NCBI GenBank assembly: GCA_958496175.1
Contig: OY292275.1
Coordinates: forward strand, 14,880,001-14,944,000
From: Sisyra terminalis
Lineage: Eukaryota > Arthropoda > Insecta > Neuroptera > Sisyridae
Direction of reading: 5' to 3'
Length of the DNA: 64,000 nucleotides
Shown here: piece after piece, positions 23,442 through 35,240 of the stretch
Position numbering within the stretch: position 1 is the stretch's first letter
How the letters are laid out: the number at the start of each line of letters is the position of its first letter
Notes under the pieces: generated by a model
What the model saw: only the letters and a program-made list of their open reading frames with translations
Told to the model about the DNA's origin: nothing
Database searches by the model: none
Position numbers and translations under genes: made by a program

Positions 23442-24594
23442 TTATGCAAGCAACAACCAACAGATACATATAATTGCGACCCAAAAGAATGCTTTCGACA
23501 AATATTGTTCTTCTTCATGCTGAGCAGTTCCTCGCGGAGCTATAAAAAGTGGTTAAATCAACAACTACGATAAATCATGAGAGGCAAAGAAGCATACCTG
23601 GACTTGGTCGTGGTTCCCCAAAATTGAACATTGTGAAAAATCCAAATGGAAACGCTCCAATTCCAAAAGATAAATGAAATCCACCTTCGCCTCCAAATCC
23701 AAAACCGGGAAACGCTGCCGGTTCTGGTTCAGTTCGTTGTCCTGCCGGACGTGGTGGAACCTTTTCTCGAGGGTCTTCCTGTTTCGTACTCCCTCTGCCA
23801 TATAGAGGCACTACCTTTTCTTTGCTGATAGCTGCCTTGCAAACAGGACACAATTGACGATTTGGTCGGGTTTCTAACCATTGATGTAAGCATGGCCAAC
23901 TATAATAATCCAAATCAATTTTAAATAAAATTCAGCGTTAAAGTAGTGAAAATGAAATAAAACCTTGAATTACAATTAGCATGTATTTAAATAAACTAAT
24001 TAGCAAATATGATAGCGATACAATATACTTTAAATATTACGAAATAGTGACAAAAATCCTTTGAAATACTTTATTAAGCACCTATGTTTCAGGTTATCGA
24101 CAAATCTGGTTAGTGTAAAACATTTATCTATTTCATTTTTTGAGTCTTATGTAAAACTATATATAAACGTAACTGAACAGTTAAATAGTTCGACTACTTG
24201 AATCGTTTCATACTATAAAGTCCTTAGACATTTAATATGTAAATTACAAAAACAATGATTTTTTTTTTCAAAATTGGGATATTATTAAGTCCTTCGTTGA
24301 TATAAATCTCTTAAAACCACAAGACAATACAGATCCGTATGTTTGTTTAACAAAATAAACAGTATAAATGAAACGATTAAAAATAAATTAAGCCATAATG
24401 ACCTTTTACAAGGCAAAATTGGAGCAAAGTATTTACCAGAAAAGGTGACCACACATACTGACAACGGCATCCCTCGCTGTATCCAGGCAAATATTACATT
24501 CAAATGTGCTATCATCTTTTTTTTCATCCTCATTAGCTCCAGCAGGACTGCCTTCGTTCTCCTTAGGCTTGGTTTCTGGGTTTGTCGTGGCCAT
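23442..24594 (-). CDS. RNF5/RNF185-type ER membrane RING E3 ubiquitin ligase (185 aa)
   Basis: Three exons on minus: 24437-24594, 23598-23899, 23442-23539, giving 185 residues (human RNF5 180, RNF185 192). A RING-HC finger with all eight ligands is visible: C33-x2-C36, C48-x-H50, C53-x2-C56, C70-x2-C73, split after the first base pair of C53 by intron 1. The text around it ([43 protein letters not shown]) is diagnostic of the family. A Gly/Phe-rich linker follows ([23 protein letters not shown]), a membrane-associated hydrophobic region, then a C-terminal membrane anchor ([16 protein letters not shown]). Family members sit in the ER or mitochondrial membrane and ubiquitinate misfolded membrane proteins (ERAD). 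Introns are 537 and 58 nt. The acidic N-terminal extension ([17 protein letters not shown]) is typical. Confidence 0.95.
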
Positions 24595-24599
24595 TATCG

Positions 24600-27500
24600 A
24601 TTTTTACTCTTATCTGTTATCTGTACAGTAAAAAAATATATTTTGACGATTAAATATCCAATTTACTGACACTTTTCCATTAATGATAATGTAATTCAAT
24701 TTAAAAATAAAACAAACTAAATTATTTGACACATTTAAACGGAACAAAAAATCAACTCCATATTGCAGTTAATGTATGCACGATGGAAATAAACTCAATA
24801 ATCAAATTAATGACGAAATATTGAAAACAACTGCTTTTTTTGTAATTGATATTCTAAAGATGATGAAATTAAAAGTGATTAATTGGAATCACTGGCTTTT
24901 AATAAAATAAATGAAAAAAGTGAGAACTCAAAATTTGCTTACATATTTTTGTTAGTATTCTAGCACTGTTTTCTCGTTTTCTTCGCTACTAGATTCACTT
25001 TTAAAACGCCATTACCGATATGAAATGCGAACAGTTAAACTGACTATCTTTTTTAAAACAAAGATTAAGAGCTAAAAATCGTATCGTATGTTCTGGTAAT
25101 TTTTTTTATTATTTCTGACGTCAATTAATTATGTCCCTGGAGTGTCGTCTTTTCAATTGAAAACATAACTGCTTCGCGAAATCACGCTGGCGCTCAAAAT
25201 ATATTGTTACAGAGTTCTTCTTTAACGACAACAAAATTCAAAAAATTAAAACCATTGGAAGGTTATATCGACATATCGACTGTATTACTTGGGGCCCTTG
25301 GGGCCTTCGTAGCTTTTGGCAACAATTCTTTCTTTATGCAGATTATTCAAAACGAACATAACTTGAAATATAATAAAAATATAATTTATTACTTAAACGT
25401 TACATGAATTAAGTATCAGATAGTACGTACTTTTATTTTAATTGAATCAAATATTACGCATAATTTTAATTAATGGAAAATGCACTCTTATTATTTCGTA
25501 CAGGTATTTCCGTAAGGCCACTCTGTTTGAAAAAGGTATTTAAAGGCATTTCAAATGTTCAAAAAAAAACATTAGAAGTCGTTTAAAGTTTAAATGATTT
25601 CAAAAATGTCTCTAAATGTTTTTTTTATCATGGCATATTCCGAAATTATAAGTACAGAGTCAAAAAAATTACATAAAACTGAAATCAAAAAAGATACATC
25701 TCAAAATTAAGATGTTATATTACTTTCTTTGTAAATTCTATTAAACTAGATTTAAATTTTGCGAAAATGAGTGGCATTATTTAAGATATTAAGGTACTTA
25801 ATGAGCACTTTTACGCCCAAAGGATGTTGCAAAATGAGGATCTATTAATTAAGAAAACTTGCCCAAAAATTTTAATTATAAAATAATAGGTTTTAAGAAT
25901 TTGTATAATATACGAAAAAAATACAGCTTGGGTTGTAATTCAAAATTTTCCAAAAGATAGTATGAATGTTTTTTTTTTATATAAGCCAAATGCACTTCAA
26001 TTTATAAGTTTTCTAAATTTTCTCGGAAAAAAGTGAACAACATTGTAATACATGTTGATTAAAAGAAAGTAGAAAACAATTTTTAAAATTAAGTAACGTA
26101 GGGGACGAAGTAAAATAGGGATAGGTGACTTTAGTCAACTTTAGTTGATCATTGCAAATCGAAATCGAAAAGCGATTCTACCTATAAAATGAATCCAATT
26201 TACCATGAACATTTTAGCAATAAACCATCATTTTATCACCAAATTCATTATCGCTATATAAACCAAGTATTTCTATAAAATACAATGAACTTCGCTATCA
26301 AAGAAAACTCAATTTCAAAAAAGATGCAATGAAGGGTTGCGCTAAATACCCAAAGCTGCCAAAGCCGCTAAATACTTACTGTAAAAAGTAACGATTATTT
26401 TAAAAGTACTTATTATAAACAGCGGAGGATTTACACTAGGGGCAGTCGGGGCTAGTGCCCAGGGCGGCAAATTTTCTAGGGCGACAAAATTTGGAAACTG
26501 AAAAAAAAAATCCAGTCTTATCAGGATTGCTCAATATAATTAATTAACTCTTTTAATTAATCATTTCTTATGTAATTGATAATTCAAAAAATTCAATTCA
26601 TGCATTATTTGTAAATTATAATTTTGGCACTTTTAGTGAAAAATAATAATCAAAATGATTTAATTAATTTATTTCCTTCAAGATTTGAAATAATATTCGT
26701 TTTTAGAGCAAAATTTATTAAACTTAGAAAAAAAAACGAATATTTTTTTGTTTTTGAAATATATAATAAATAAGCTATCTTATTTTTGAAAAATAAAATA
26801 TATCAACTATATATTTGAGTGAAATTTTAGTATTGGGGTGGCATTAAGTTTAAATCTGACCCTAATTATAAATATTATAATAGTAGATAAACTAAGCTTT
26901 CAGATCAATTTTATTTACCTTTTAGAAAGTCAATTTCGAATAAATAATTTTATGATCAAAAACAAAGTATTTATTATAAATCATCAACAATTAATCATTA
27001 AATGTAAATCAATCATGAAATAAAATTGCACGGTTGAAAAAATGTAACTCCCTTCTACTTTAGTCTAAAGGTCGAGGAGAATATAACAACGATTACCTGA
27101 AAAAATTGACCTCCTTGATCGAAATTCTATATTGGTACCTATTTGGATTATCCTACATACATCACATATACCATTGATTAACTAATATACTCGAATAAAA
27201 CCAACACAGCGGATAAAAACCGGATAATTCTAAATTAAAATATGAAAAATAGAAATAGGATGCTCTTTTATAACCAAAATAAAATAATTTCAGTATTTGT
27301 GCTTGCATTAAAAGGGACAAGAAATCGCTGTAACTGTCTCTCATCTGTAATTATATCCAATTTGAAAATAGTATAACTTGTAGAAAGTTAAAATATAACG
27401 AATATACCTGAAAATGGCACTTAAATCGTTCTTCAAGTTGTACCCTTTATGCATGTATATTTTGGCATATGTAGGTAATGCACTGTGCAATTTATTATCT

Positions 27501-27809
27501 ATTAATTATTATTTTGATGAATATAGATTAAAACAACGATTTTAAACAAGGATTAAATTTTTATGACATGTTTAGTAACTAAGAACAAAATATTTAAAGC
27601 TATACACTGAAAAAATTATCAGTTGAGATCAACCGTAACAATGTTCGAAGAGGGCCACCATAATCCTTAGAGTCGGCACTGACCTCCATGGATATGTTAC
27701 CTAGTTACAGCATATTTATTAAATCAATATTTTTAAAGAAATAAAAATATCTTCTGATAAGTGAAAATACAGTTTGTAGTTTTTCAAATTAATTATAAGA
27801 CTTTGCAAA
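24600..27809. other. Intergenic region between RNF185 and DNAI4 start sites
   Basis: The two genes are divergent. The region is AT-rich with no supported exon. It includes an interspersed repeat at 25521-25628, and a short GC-richer patch at about 26420-26510 (GGGGCAGTCGGGGC) that may be the end of an unidentified mobile element. The promoter of DNAI4 should lie just upstream of 27810. Confidence 0.45.
25521..25628. repeat. GGCATTT repeat family, copy 1
   Basis: The sequence CTGTTTGAAAAAGG ... GGCATTTCAAATGTTC with downstream ATGATTTCAAAAATGTCTC recurs at 35123-35240 and, reversed in part, at 40440-40490. It is a short non-coding interspersed repeat. Confidence 0.55.
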
Positions 27810-30113
27810 ATGAGTATGAAACGTTCAAAACGTAGCACTGATATGCGACAATCAAATGTGTCGTTTAATACTCCGATGAAGTTGCTAATGCAACGACGGG
27901 CGGCTGCTCTTGCAGCCAAAGCAAAGATTCCAGTTCCCGAAAGACAAACGTATAAAGTGCTCTTGGATGGTCAAGATGTGACACCAAAAACTTTAATTCC
28001 TCCGACAGTTAAACCTACTGAGGATCCAGCTGCAGTGTCAGTTTTACCAACGACTGATATTACTTCGGCGTCAGCTTTGTTTATAACGAAAAATATATTT
28101 AACACACAGTTACATCAGCAAACAATTATTGGTGAAAGTACATTTGGTTTTGGAACGATGGGAACGGCGGCACAAAGCTTAACCGTGGCTCGGATGGGAG
28201 GTAAGAGATATGAGTCTGATGGTGACATTATAAATCCAGATGTTGTTGAGTCAACGTTTTTGTTGCCGCTTATACCGAATGAAAACTTACCGTCGACAAT
28301 AAATCTAACATTAGTCGAAACACCAATGATATATCTTTTCGAAAAAGTTAGCAGTGTCATTGAAAAAGGCAGCTCAGAAGCGCCTGCTGTAGAAAAAGCA
28401 AACGAATTCTACGTGTACATCACCCAGGGCAAAGGTCGTAATCGTAAAGTTTTAAACGCTGAAACTCAAACGAACGATAGTGTCTTGAAATCTCGCTCCA
28501 CTAAACCGGAACCTCGACAACGTCGTCATGTCGAGTCCTTCGCCTCCGGTTGGGACATGCTGGATACACTCAAAAAAATGGAAGATGCCAAAAAGCCTCC
28601 CGTTGTCGTTGAAGATGAAGACCTATCTCCTGAAGTCCAAGAAAAGAAACTAAAAAACGCCCTTTGCAACACCAACGAGGATGTCGTTAAGGAAGATAAC
28701 GATGAAAAAACGCAAATGAAAAAACTATGCAAAATGACCAGTTTTCAAAATGCTGTTATGATAATGGAACGCATCCTCGATACAAATTATTTCAAAGTCC
28801 AGCAAACTCGTGTTAGAGGCTTAAACAAACCTGATCCATTTCGAACTGAAATTGATTACAACTACCGTTTAGAACTTCTATGGAAATTTACATCAGATGA
28901 TTGTTATGATAGGCCTATCTTAAGTGTTTGTTGGAATCCGTTCAACTCTGACATTGTAGCGGTTGGATACGGAAAATTTTACTATTCCGAAAAAAAACAA
29001 GGGTTGGTTTGTGTGTGGAATATAAAAAATCCGACGCAGCCAGAACGACTGTACAGGTTTGTAGTTCCTGTGACAAGCATACATTTCTCTCAGGTCCATT
29101 CAAATTTATTAGGAATTTCATTTTATGATGGAACTATTAAAATTATTAATATAATCGAAACTCAAATGACGTTAATTGCGGGTACGACAAGATTTACAAC
29201 ATTCACTCACGAGCCTCTTTGGGGGTTGCGATGGATCGCAAGCAAAAACCAATATACCAACAAAATCGAAGAAAGCGTGATTGTTGCAGGAAGGGAAGGA
29301 TTAGTATGCCAGTATAAACAAGGGAAAACGAGCGATTTGCTGGGTGTTGTGCTAATGAATGTAGCTAGAAAATCAGGTGAAATACGAGGAATTAGAACGA
29401 TGCGGACATGTGAAGTAAATCCTCTGCCTGTGGCACTTTCACCATCAATCACTTGCCTCTGTTTAGTTCCGTATGATACATCTTTGTACTACATTGGTAC
29501 AGATGAAGGAACAATCTATAAGGGATCCAAATTTTATTTAAACCAACATATAGAAATATTTCTCGCCCATAATGGTCCCGTTAATATAATTGCATATTCA
29601 CCATTTTGTAACCGGATTTTTTTAACTAGTGGAGCTGACTGGTCTATACGAATTTGGGCTGAGGGAATTTTCGAGCCCTTAATCAACTTACAAGTGCCAT
29701 TAATTTCTGTGGATCGTGCCGCGTGGAGTCCGAGCATTAGTACAGTGATTGTTGGAGTTTGTGGTAACGAAATTTACTTGTGGGACATTCGCAAAAAGTC
29801 ATATCTTCCAGCCAGTATCACCAAATGGCCTACGGATGCGCGAATAACCAATGTCACGTTTACAAAATCCGGACGAAACTTACTAGTCGGCGACGTGGAA
29901 GGCAATCTCAATTTTTATATATTAGAAGAAATGCCGTTTCCACCATTCTATCAGGCCAATGTGTTAACGCACGCAATTAAAAAAGTGTTGGTTGTCAGAC
30001 CCGATTTGTTGAAGCTTTTGAAAAAAATCGGCAAGCTTAATGTGTCAAGTAAAAATGTAGTGGTATTCGGCGAAGAAGATAAGGAAAAGGAAAAAGACGA
30101 GGAAGAAGACTGA
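27810..30113 (+). CDS. Axonemal dynein intermediate chain 4-like WD-repeat protein (DNAI4/WDR78), intronless
   Basis: Intermediate chain of ciliary/flagellar dynein; in insects expected mainly in sperm tails and mechanosensory cilia. A single uninterrupted 767-codon frame. The N-terminal part includes the family phrase LLDGQDVTPKTL (about residues 50-61) and low-complexity linkers. The WD region starts near residue 354 (LELLWKFTSDDCYDRPILSVCWNPF), with VAVGYG at about 383, CVWNIKNP at about 400, TIKIINI at about 444, DWSIRIWAEG at about 611, EIYLWDIRKK at about 652 and GNLNFYILEE near 698. It ends in an acidic-lysine tail (EEDKEKEKDEEED). The start MSMKRSKRS is the first ATG of the frame. Vertebrate DNAI4 is somewhat longer and multi-exonic, so the lack of introns stands out beside the intron-bearing neighbours. 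Other axonemal ICs (DNAI1/2/3) fit less well. Confidence 0.88.
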   Translation: MSMKRSKRSTDMRQSNVSFNTPMKLLMQRRAAALAAKAKIPVPERQTYKVLLDGQDVTPKTLIPPTVKPTEDPAAVSVLPTTDITSASALFITKNIFNTQLHQQTIIGESTFGFGTMGTAAQSLTVARMGGKRYESDGDIINPDVVESTFLLPLIPNENLPSTINLTLVETPMIYLFEKVSSVIEKGSSEAPAVEKANEFYVYITQGKGRNRKVLNAETQTNDSVLKSRSTKPEPRQRRHVESFASGWDMLDTLKKMEDAKKPPVVVEDEDLSPEVQEKKLKNALCNTNEDVVKEDNDEKTQMKKLCKMTSFQNAVMIMERILDTNYFKVQQTRVRGLNKPDPFRTEIDYNYRLELLWKFTSDDCYDRPILSVCWNPFNSDIVAVGYGKFYYSEKKQGLVCVWNIKNPTQPERLYRFVVPVTSIHFSQVHSNLLGISFYDGTIKIINIIETQMTLIAGTTRFTTFTHEPLWGLRWIASKNQYTNKIEESVIVAGREGLVCQYKQGKTSDLLGVVLMNVARKSGEIRGIRTMRTCEVNPLPVALSPSITCLCLVPYDTSLYYIGTDEGTIYKGSKFYLNQHIEIFLAHNGPVNIIAYSPFCNRIFLTSGADWSIRIWAEGIFEPLINLQVPLISVDRAAWSPSISTVIVGVCGNEIYLWDIRKKSYLPASITKWPTDARITNVTFTKSGRNLLVGDVEGNLNFYILEEMPFPPFYQANVLTHAIKKVLVVRPDLLKLLKKIGKLNVSSKNVVVFGEEDKEKEKDEEED

Positions 30114-31371
30114 TTTGTAATTTAGAATAGTTGTAGATATCATTATTTCCTACTTTTTAATTGCTTAAAATTTATTGAATTTTTGTGTCTAATTTTTTGC
30201 ATTCTGCAATATTTTACCATAAAAGAGATATCGAAGTATTTTGGTGCTAAAAAATTTATTGCCTTAAAATTCTTGGTTTTCTTTGTATTAAAGTTAAAAA
30301 TTGACGTTAAGCACAATGAGTGGCCCCACAATACATCAATATCGCCTATAATACCCTCATATCAGATAATGGCACAATTGGGGATTGAATCAACTTTCAG
30401 CAAGTAAACTTACTAAAAAATATAAAATGACTAATGTCCACTATGTACGTTATCTAGTACTACAGGCGTTTAAATAATAATTTTTGTAAGCAGACATTAA
30501 TTCAAAATTTCAATATTTTGAAATTAGTTAAACGAAGTGTCTTGGTTGTGAGGAGAAATTGCAACCATTACTCCCATTTACCCTCTTCACACCTGCTTAT
30601 TAGTTAAACCCTTCTTATAAATGTGTTTTTCTTAAAATCAACATTTTCAAAATTGTGAGTAGTATAAGAACATCACTAATCAACCAATGTTGATGTTTTA
30701 GTATCATTTTATTCATTATTAATGTCTTATCTTTGAATAGCCTCCACCTGAATTACTAATAAGTATGTCGTAAATGTTGGTCTTTTCCCTTTTTGATCTC
30801 AAAGTATTTGATAAATTTCAAATTTTATACTACAAATCGTGACTAATTTTCATTGGGAACTATTTCAAATAATTTAAACTTGAGATATTGTATACATGAG
30901 AAAGGGAATCGCTTTTTAGCCGTTATCTTGCGGATAAGGTGGAAAAATAGATTTATTATAGTTCAAATACCTACCATAAAATGAGTAAAGTTTAAATTGA
31001 TACATTTAAAAACAAAAAAGTGTGCAGTTCATACGCGATAAAAGTGATACCTTCAAAAATGTGAACTTGAAGATAATGGGAACGAATGTATAATTTCGAG
31101 ATAGGATAATTATAGGGTTTAGTTATGATAATATTGATACCAAGATTAAAAATTATTTTACACTTTGTTCACATAATAAATTATTTCTGACTCCGAGTTT
31201 GAATGTTGGATAAAAGGTATGAGAGGCTTATAGTAGCTTTTATGGTAGAACTTTTTACTAAATTCGATCGCTTTTTTGTCAGAACATTTAAAGTCCTATG
31301 TGAATCCTGGTAGTCGAAATACGTCGTACTTATCTAAGACAATATAGTATGCTTACGATTTAGAAGAGACC
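30114..31371. other. Downstream spacer of DNAI4
   Basis: No recognised gene. A minus-complement of the dynein frame ends here; ATTAAA near 30287 is the nearest plausible poly(A) signal for DNAI4. Confidence 0.4.
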
Positions 31372-31869
31372 TAAAAATTACATTTTGAACATCACTTAAG
31401 CTTTAAATTTTTTTATGACTTAGTAAATGTGGTAACGATTGAAGTAAATAGAAATCCGATGAAATAACTTTGAACGATTGTAGTGGGTACGGCAATATCA
31501 CCTCCCCTTTAATAAATTAGTATTTTCCCGGGCTTTTCTTCTGCAGAGAGGTCTTGCATTACCGTGTTTCACCATAGAATTTTTATCTGTTAACAGTTTT
31601 TGGACACTTTTGGGTATTTGGTCGATCGATTGAGATTGATTAGGATTATTTGACAGCTCTTCGACTTTTTGGCTTGCATTTGGTACCATTTTTCCCCTTA
31701 ACTCTTTATTGGTTGAATTTTTTGTCATATTTTTTAGGTACCAGTTGGAGAAATGAAAATGTTCGAATTTGAATTTAAAAAAAATCATTTGGCATCAATG
31801 AACATCTAATGCACTTGGATAAACATTGAAAATGTTTTCAGTTTCAACTTTGAAAAAATAATAGTCCCC
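31372..31869. repeat. Interspersed element family A, left part
   Basis: Positions 31372-31499 form one arm of an inverted repeat with 32498-32627 (shared text GTAACGATTGAAGTAAATAG and GTGGGTACGGCAATATC). The body to 31869 matches 44150-44520 (TACCAGTTGGAGAAAT, CATCTAATGCACTTGGATAAA versus TACCAATTGGAGAAAT, CATCTAAGGCACTTGAATAAA). A 96-codon minus frame within it is not conserved in the second copy. Probably a degraded DNA transposon. Confidence 0.65.
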
Positions 31870-32497
31870 TTCTTGGTTGTGGATAGCTTTGTTTATCTGG
31901 GATCGGTGATACATAAATCCGGATCATGTGAGTACGATATTAGACGTTACATTGAAGTCGCTAGATCTGCCGTAACACAACGGTCCAAAATATGGAAGGA
32001 CCGCAACATATTAAAAACTACTAAAATCAGATTGGTTGGTAAACTGATTTTTCCTATCTTCTCCTACGCTTCGGAAACGTGGACTATCTATACAGCTGAT
32101 CGGCGATGAATTGAGGCCTTCGAAATGTGGGTCTGGAGGAAAATGCTACGGATCCCATGGATGGCTAAAAGAACTAATGTCTTGAACGAAGTTAAGCCAG
32201 TCCAAAGACTTTCTTCACTGACGTATAGACGAATCCTCGACGAGACCATGGAAAAGCTAATGGTACAAGGACGACCTGAAGGGAAAAGAAAACGAGGGCG
32301 ATCACCGACCCGTTGGACGGAAGTGGTGGAAAATCTCATTGATTCAAGTTTCGCATCCGCACCGCGACAGGCAAAGGAGCGTAATCGCTGGAGAAGGGCC
32401 ATCCAGCAGGTTCTGAAAAACCTGGAACTCCCCACGTGACAGTCATTTTTTAATCGCCATACATCGGTAGTGATGTTGGATTAAGAAGAAGAAGAAG
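31870..32497 (+). pseudogene. RTE-like LINE fragment, 3' end of the endonuclease/reverse transcriptase ORF
   Basis: Encodes the region after the polymerase domain of RTE-type non-LTR elements: VVDSFVYLGSVIH, ARSAVTQRSKIWKDRN, TKIRLVGKLIFPIFSYASETWT, then FEMWVWRKMLRIPWMAKRTN, GKRKRGRSPTRWTE and RQAKERNRWRRAIQQVL. The frame is interrupted once by TGA at 32107-32109, where relatives have Arg; CGA to TGA is a single C-to-T change. Everything else stays in frame to the stop at 32437-32439. It ends in an (AGA)n tail (about 32482-32497), usual for this class. It sits exactly between the two arms of element family A. Confidence 0.85.
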
Positions 32498-32823
32498 ATA
32501 TTGCCGTACCCACTATAATCGTCCAAAGTTTTTTCATCGAATTTCTATTTATTTCAATCGTTACTACATTTACTAAGTGGTAATTGGAAAGCTTAAGTCA
32601 GTGATGCTCAAAATGTAATTTTTTGATATTGTCCATAGTAATTGATTTTTGTTAATATGGCATTAAAAATTTGCACACTAGTTGTCAAAAGGTTGATACT
32701 ATCGAGGCTGATTATATCATTGATTTAAAATCAACAGTAGTAACAAAATTTGGTGTTAAAATTGTATATTGAAAAAAAAACGACAATACTTTCCGGTACC
32801 CCTAATATATGGATTTACATCCT
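32498..32823. repeat. Interspersed element family A, inverted right part
   Basis: Its first 130 bp are the inverted copy of 31372-31499. The outer end (CTTTCCGGTACCCCTAATAT at about 32788-32810) matches the end of the copy at 44030-44738 (CTTTCCGGTTCCCATAATAT). A short piece just beyond it (TTTACATCC ... GTCCACTTTCCTGC at 32814-32845) matches the end of the foldback element at 42729-43091. Confidence 0.6.
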
Positions 32824-33249
32824 TTTTTGTCCACTTTCCTGCAAAGAATTAAAAATTATGAATAAATAAACTATCAACGTTAAACTAATTTCGGAATTTG
32901 ATGAGAATTACCCGCTTACATTCTAAAATAGTATAAAAAAAAATATCAAAAATTATCATTGTTCAATATCGTGACGTCCTTTAATTGATAATGGATTAAG
33001 TAATTGGAACTATCTTTTAATGAGCTATTTTAATAAATTGTTTATTTTCAATGGTTTGATTTACATTTGGGGTATCTTTTCTTTGCAGAAGAATTGCAAT
33101 AATGGTTTCTTCAATTGAATGTGTTTTTATGTTGTATGCGGAAGGAAAAATGATATATGAACATAACGTTTTGGAGTTGAGAATTGCACGAGTGGATTAT
33201 TGAGTGACGTTTGTTGGTTTAATTGTGAAATGAAAACCAGTCTGTGAGG

Positions 33250-33617
33250 TGGGTGAGGGTTTTGTGTCTGGAAGGCCTCCAGTGGTTGTGGTGACAGAAC
33301 GACGAAGAAGTCGCCGAAGCCGGGCCTGAGACACACCACACCGTCGTACACCGTCTACTAGGTACACACTACGTAGTCACAGCTGTGCTCTTCGCCACTG
33401 TGCAAGTGCTGATTGGCCGCACAGTGTCCTCGACCGGGGACCACCGATTATTCCGCGAGCTCCGTGTCAACTTCGCCAATAATAATCAGTGTAGTCTGTC
33501 GCGGTCCCCGATTAATCTACATCCGAACGTGATTTAGTCGAAATTTGAAGCGTGCTCGTTCTAATTTTCCCCTCCGAAAGATCGCCGGCTATAAAGCTCA
33601 TGGATCATATTTGACAG
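33250..33617 (+). promoter_or_regulatory. Candidate promoter and non-coding first exon of a long-intron gene
   Basis: An abrupt GC-richer, CG-containing stretch in AT-rich surroundings, ending in a good splice donor (TTTGACAG|GTAATC after 33617). All frames are closed and the only ATG near the end opens a five-codon frame, so the exon would be untranslated. An initiator-like ATCAGTGT lies at 33485. The gene it belongs to is not known; the first coding exon candidate at 52046 on the same strand is a plausible partner. Confidence 0.45.
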
Positions 33618-35122
33618 GTAATCATAGATCAATAATATATCCTTAGCACTTATTTTTCAATACAAACCAAAGCTTACATCTCCATTTCAAAGAAAACATA
33701 TACCCACTAAAGCTTCCTTATACCCCCAAAACACTAAAACCCGACTTCCAAATACAATTTAATTGGTTTCTTCTTAAAAAAGTATACAGTATACTTTTTC
33801 TCAATTATTTGCAAATCTTTTCTATACTGGTAGTTTAATAGCATGTCACGAAATAGTGACATTAAAAAGACATTAACTGATATATTAACTTTTTGCTGTT
33901 GCTTCTTAAAGCTTGGCTGCATTAAAAAAAAATGTGAAATTAACTCAATTAAAGAATATTCTTTGGAAATCGTATTCACTTAAGAGAAATTATTTTATAT
34001 TGTACTTCGTATTTAAATTTATCTTGTTACCAGATTCAATTATGCAAAGGTTACATTTACCGACAATAATTTCAGTTTCTTGTTGAAGAATTCATCCAAT
34101 TTGCAAGTTTGTTTTGTATGAAAAAAATTGGCTTGTATAATATTAAAGCCTTGAACTTTTAATAGTCAATTTTAAATTGGTTTGGTTTTGTCTTATGAAT
34201 CTGTATATTCCTACATACTCATTGAATTTTGTTTCTTTTAAATACTTGTTGCAAAATCTACCAAAAAAAAATTACACCTTTTTTTACACCTAATTAAGGT
34301 TTTAATTTAGTTAAGGTCGACTTAAATTATAAAAACAAATAAGCGACCACCCAAGATTTAGGTTCTTTTAATTACACTTCTTACTGTTCTACGATATGAA
34401 GAACAGATAATGTTATTTGGGATGCAAGTAAAGGATCTGCCTTGAAGTTATATCTATAGCTTAGGTGAACATATTTCGGTAGCATGTAGTTACTTTAAGG
34501 ATGTCATGAAAGTATGTCAAAATGATACTAGACAACTAAAAATTTAGTAGGATGTTCTGTATGTAATGCTTAAGCACCTGTGAAAATTTTAAAGCGATTC
34601 ACTAAGTCGTTAAAAAGTTAGTGCAATTTAAAAATTCTATGATTTTACACGTAATCTTTTGGAGATTCGGTAATCGAACAGACATTCATAGCTTATGAGC
34701 ATCAAATCAATAATATTTTGATTTATTAAGTTGAAATCATGGCATATTCAGTCCCAAAAGTTAGATAAAAAATTTCTATTATATATTTTTTGTTTTTTCT
34801 TATTTTGTTTAAAAATTCTGGTGAAATTTCCGATTTTTTCTTACACTATATACAGATTTTTAAGTATCGACCTATTTATTCGCCTCATGGTACGCTATAC
34901 GACATAATTATTCACGAATTTCTATTTTGTGTACTTTTGTCTGCGATTGTATCTCCATAACATCCTTAAATATTTCAGTTCTTTTTTAAAAAAAATATTC
35001 ACTAAAAATACAATTCCATATATTTAACCTAGTTAATAAAAAATCATTCATTTTAAGGCAGGAACGGATAAAGAAGGGGAGGCAATAAATGGAATTGCTC
35101 CCTCTGCTCCACAATCGAAGCA

Positions 35123-35240
35123 TCCCTATTAAAAAAAGGCATTTTAAATGTTCAAAAAACCCATTAAATATTATTTAAAGTTATTAAAGAAATTTTAAAT
35201 GTAATGATTTCAAAATATCTCTAAATGTATTTTTTTGACA
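35123..35240. repeat. GGCATTT repeat family, copy 2
   Basis: CCCTATTAAAAAAAGGCATT ... AAATGTTC and GATTTCAAAATATCTCTAAA match the copy at 25521-25628. Confidence 0.55.

Noticed and set aside
23646..24669. Plus-strand frames across the RING gene
   Set aside because: Antisense shadows of RNF185 exons; splice sites and RING motif support only the minus strand.
26420..26510. GC-rich words GGGGCAGTCGGGGC / GCCCAGGGCGGCAAA resembling a transposon terminus
   Set aside because: No matching opposite end or target duplication found.
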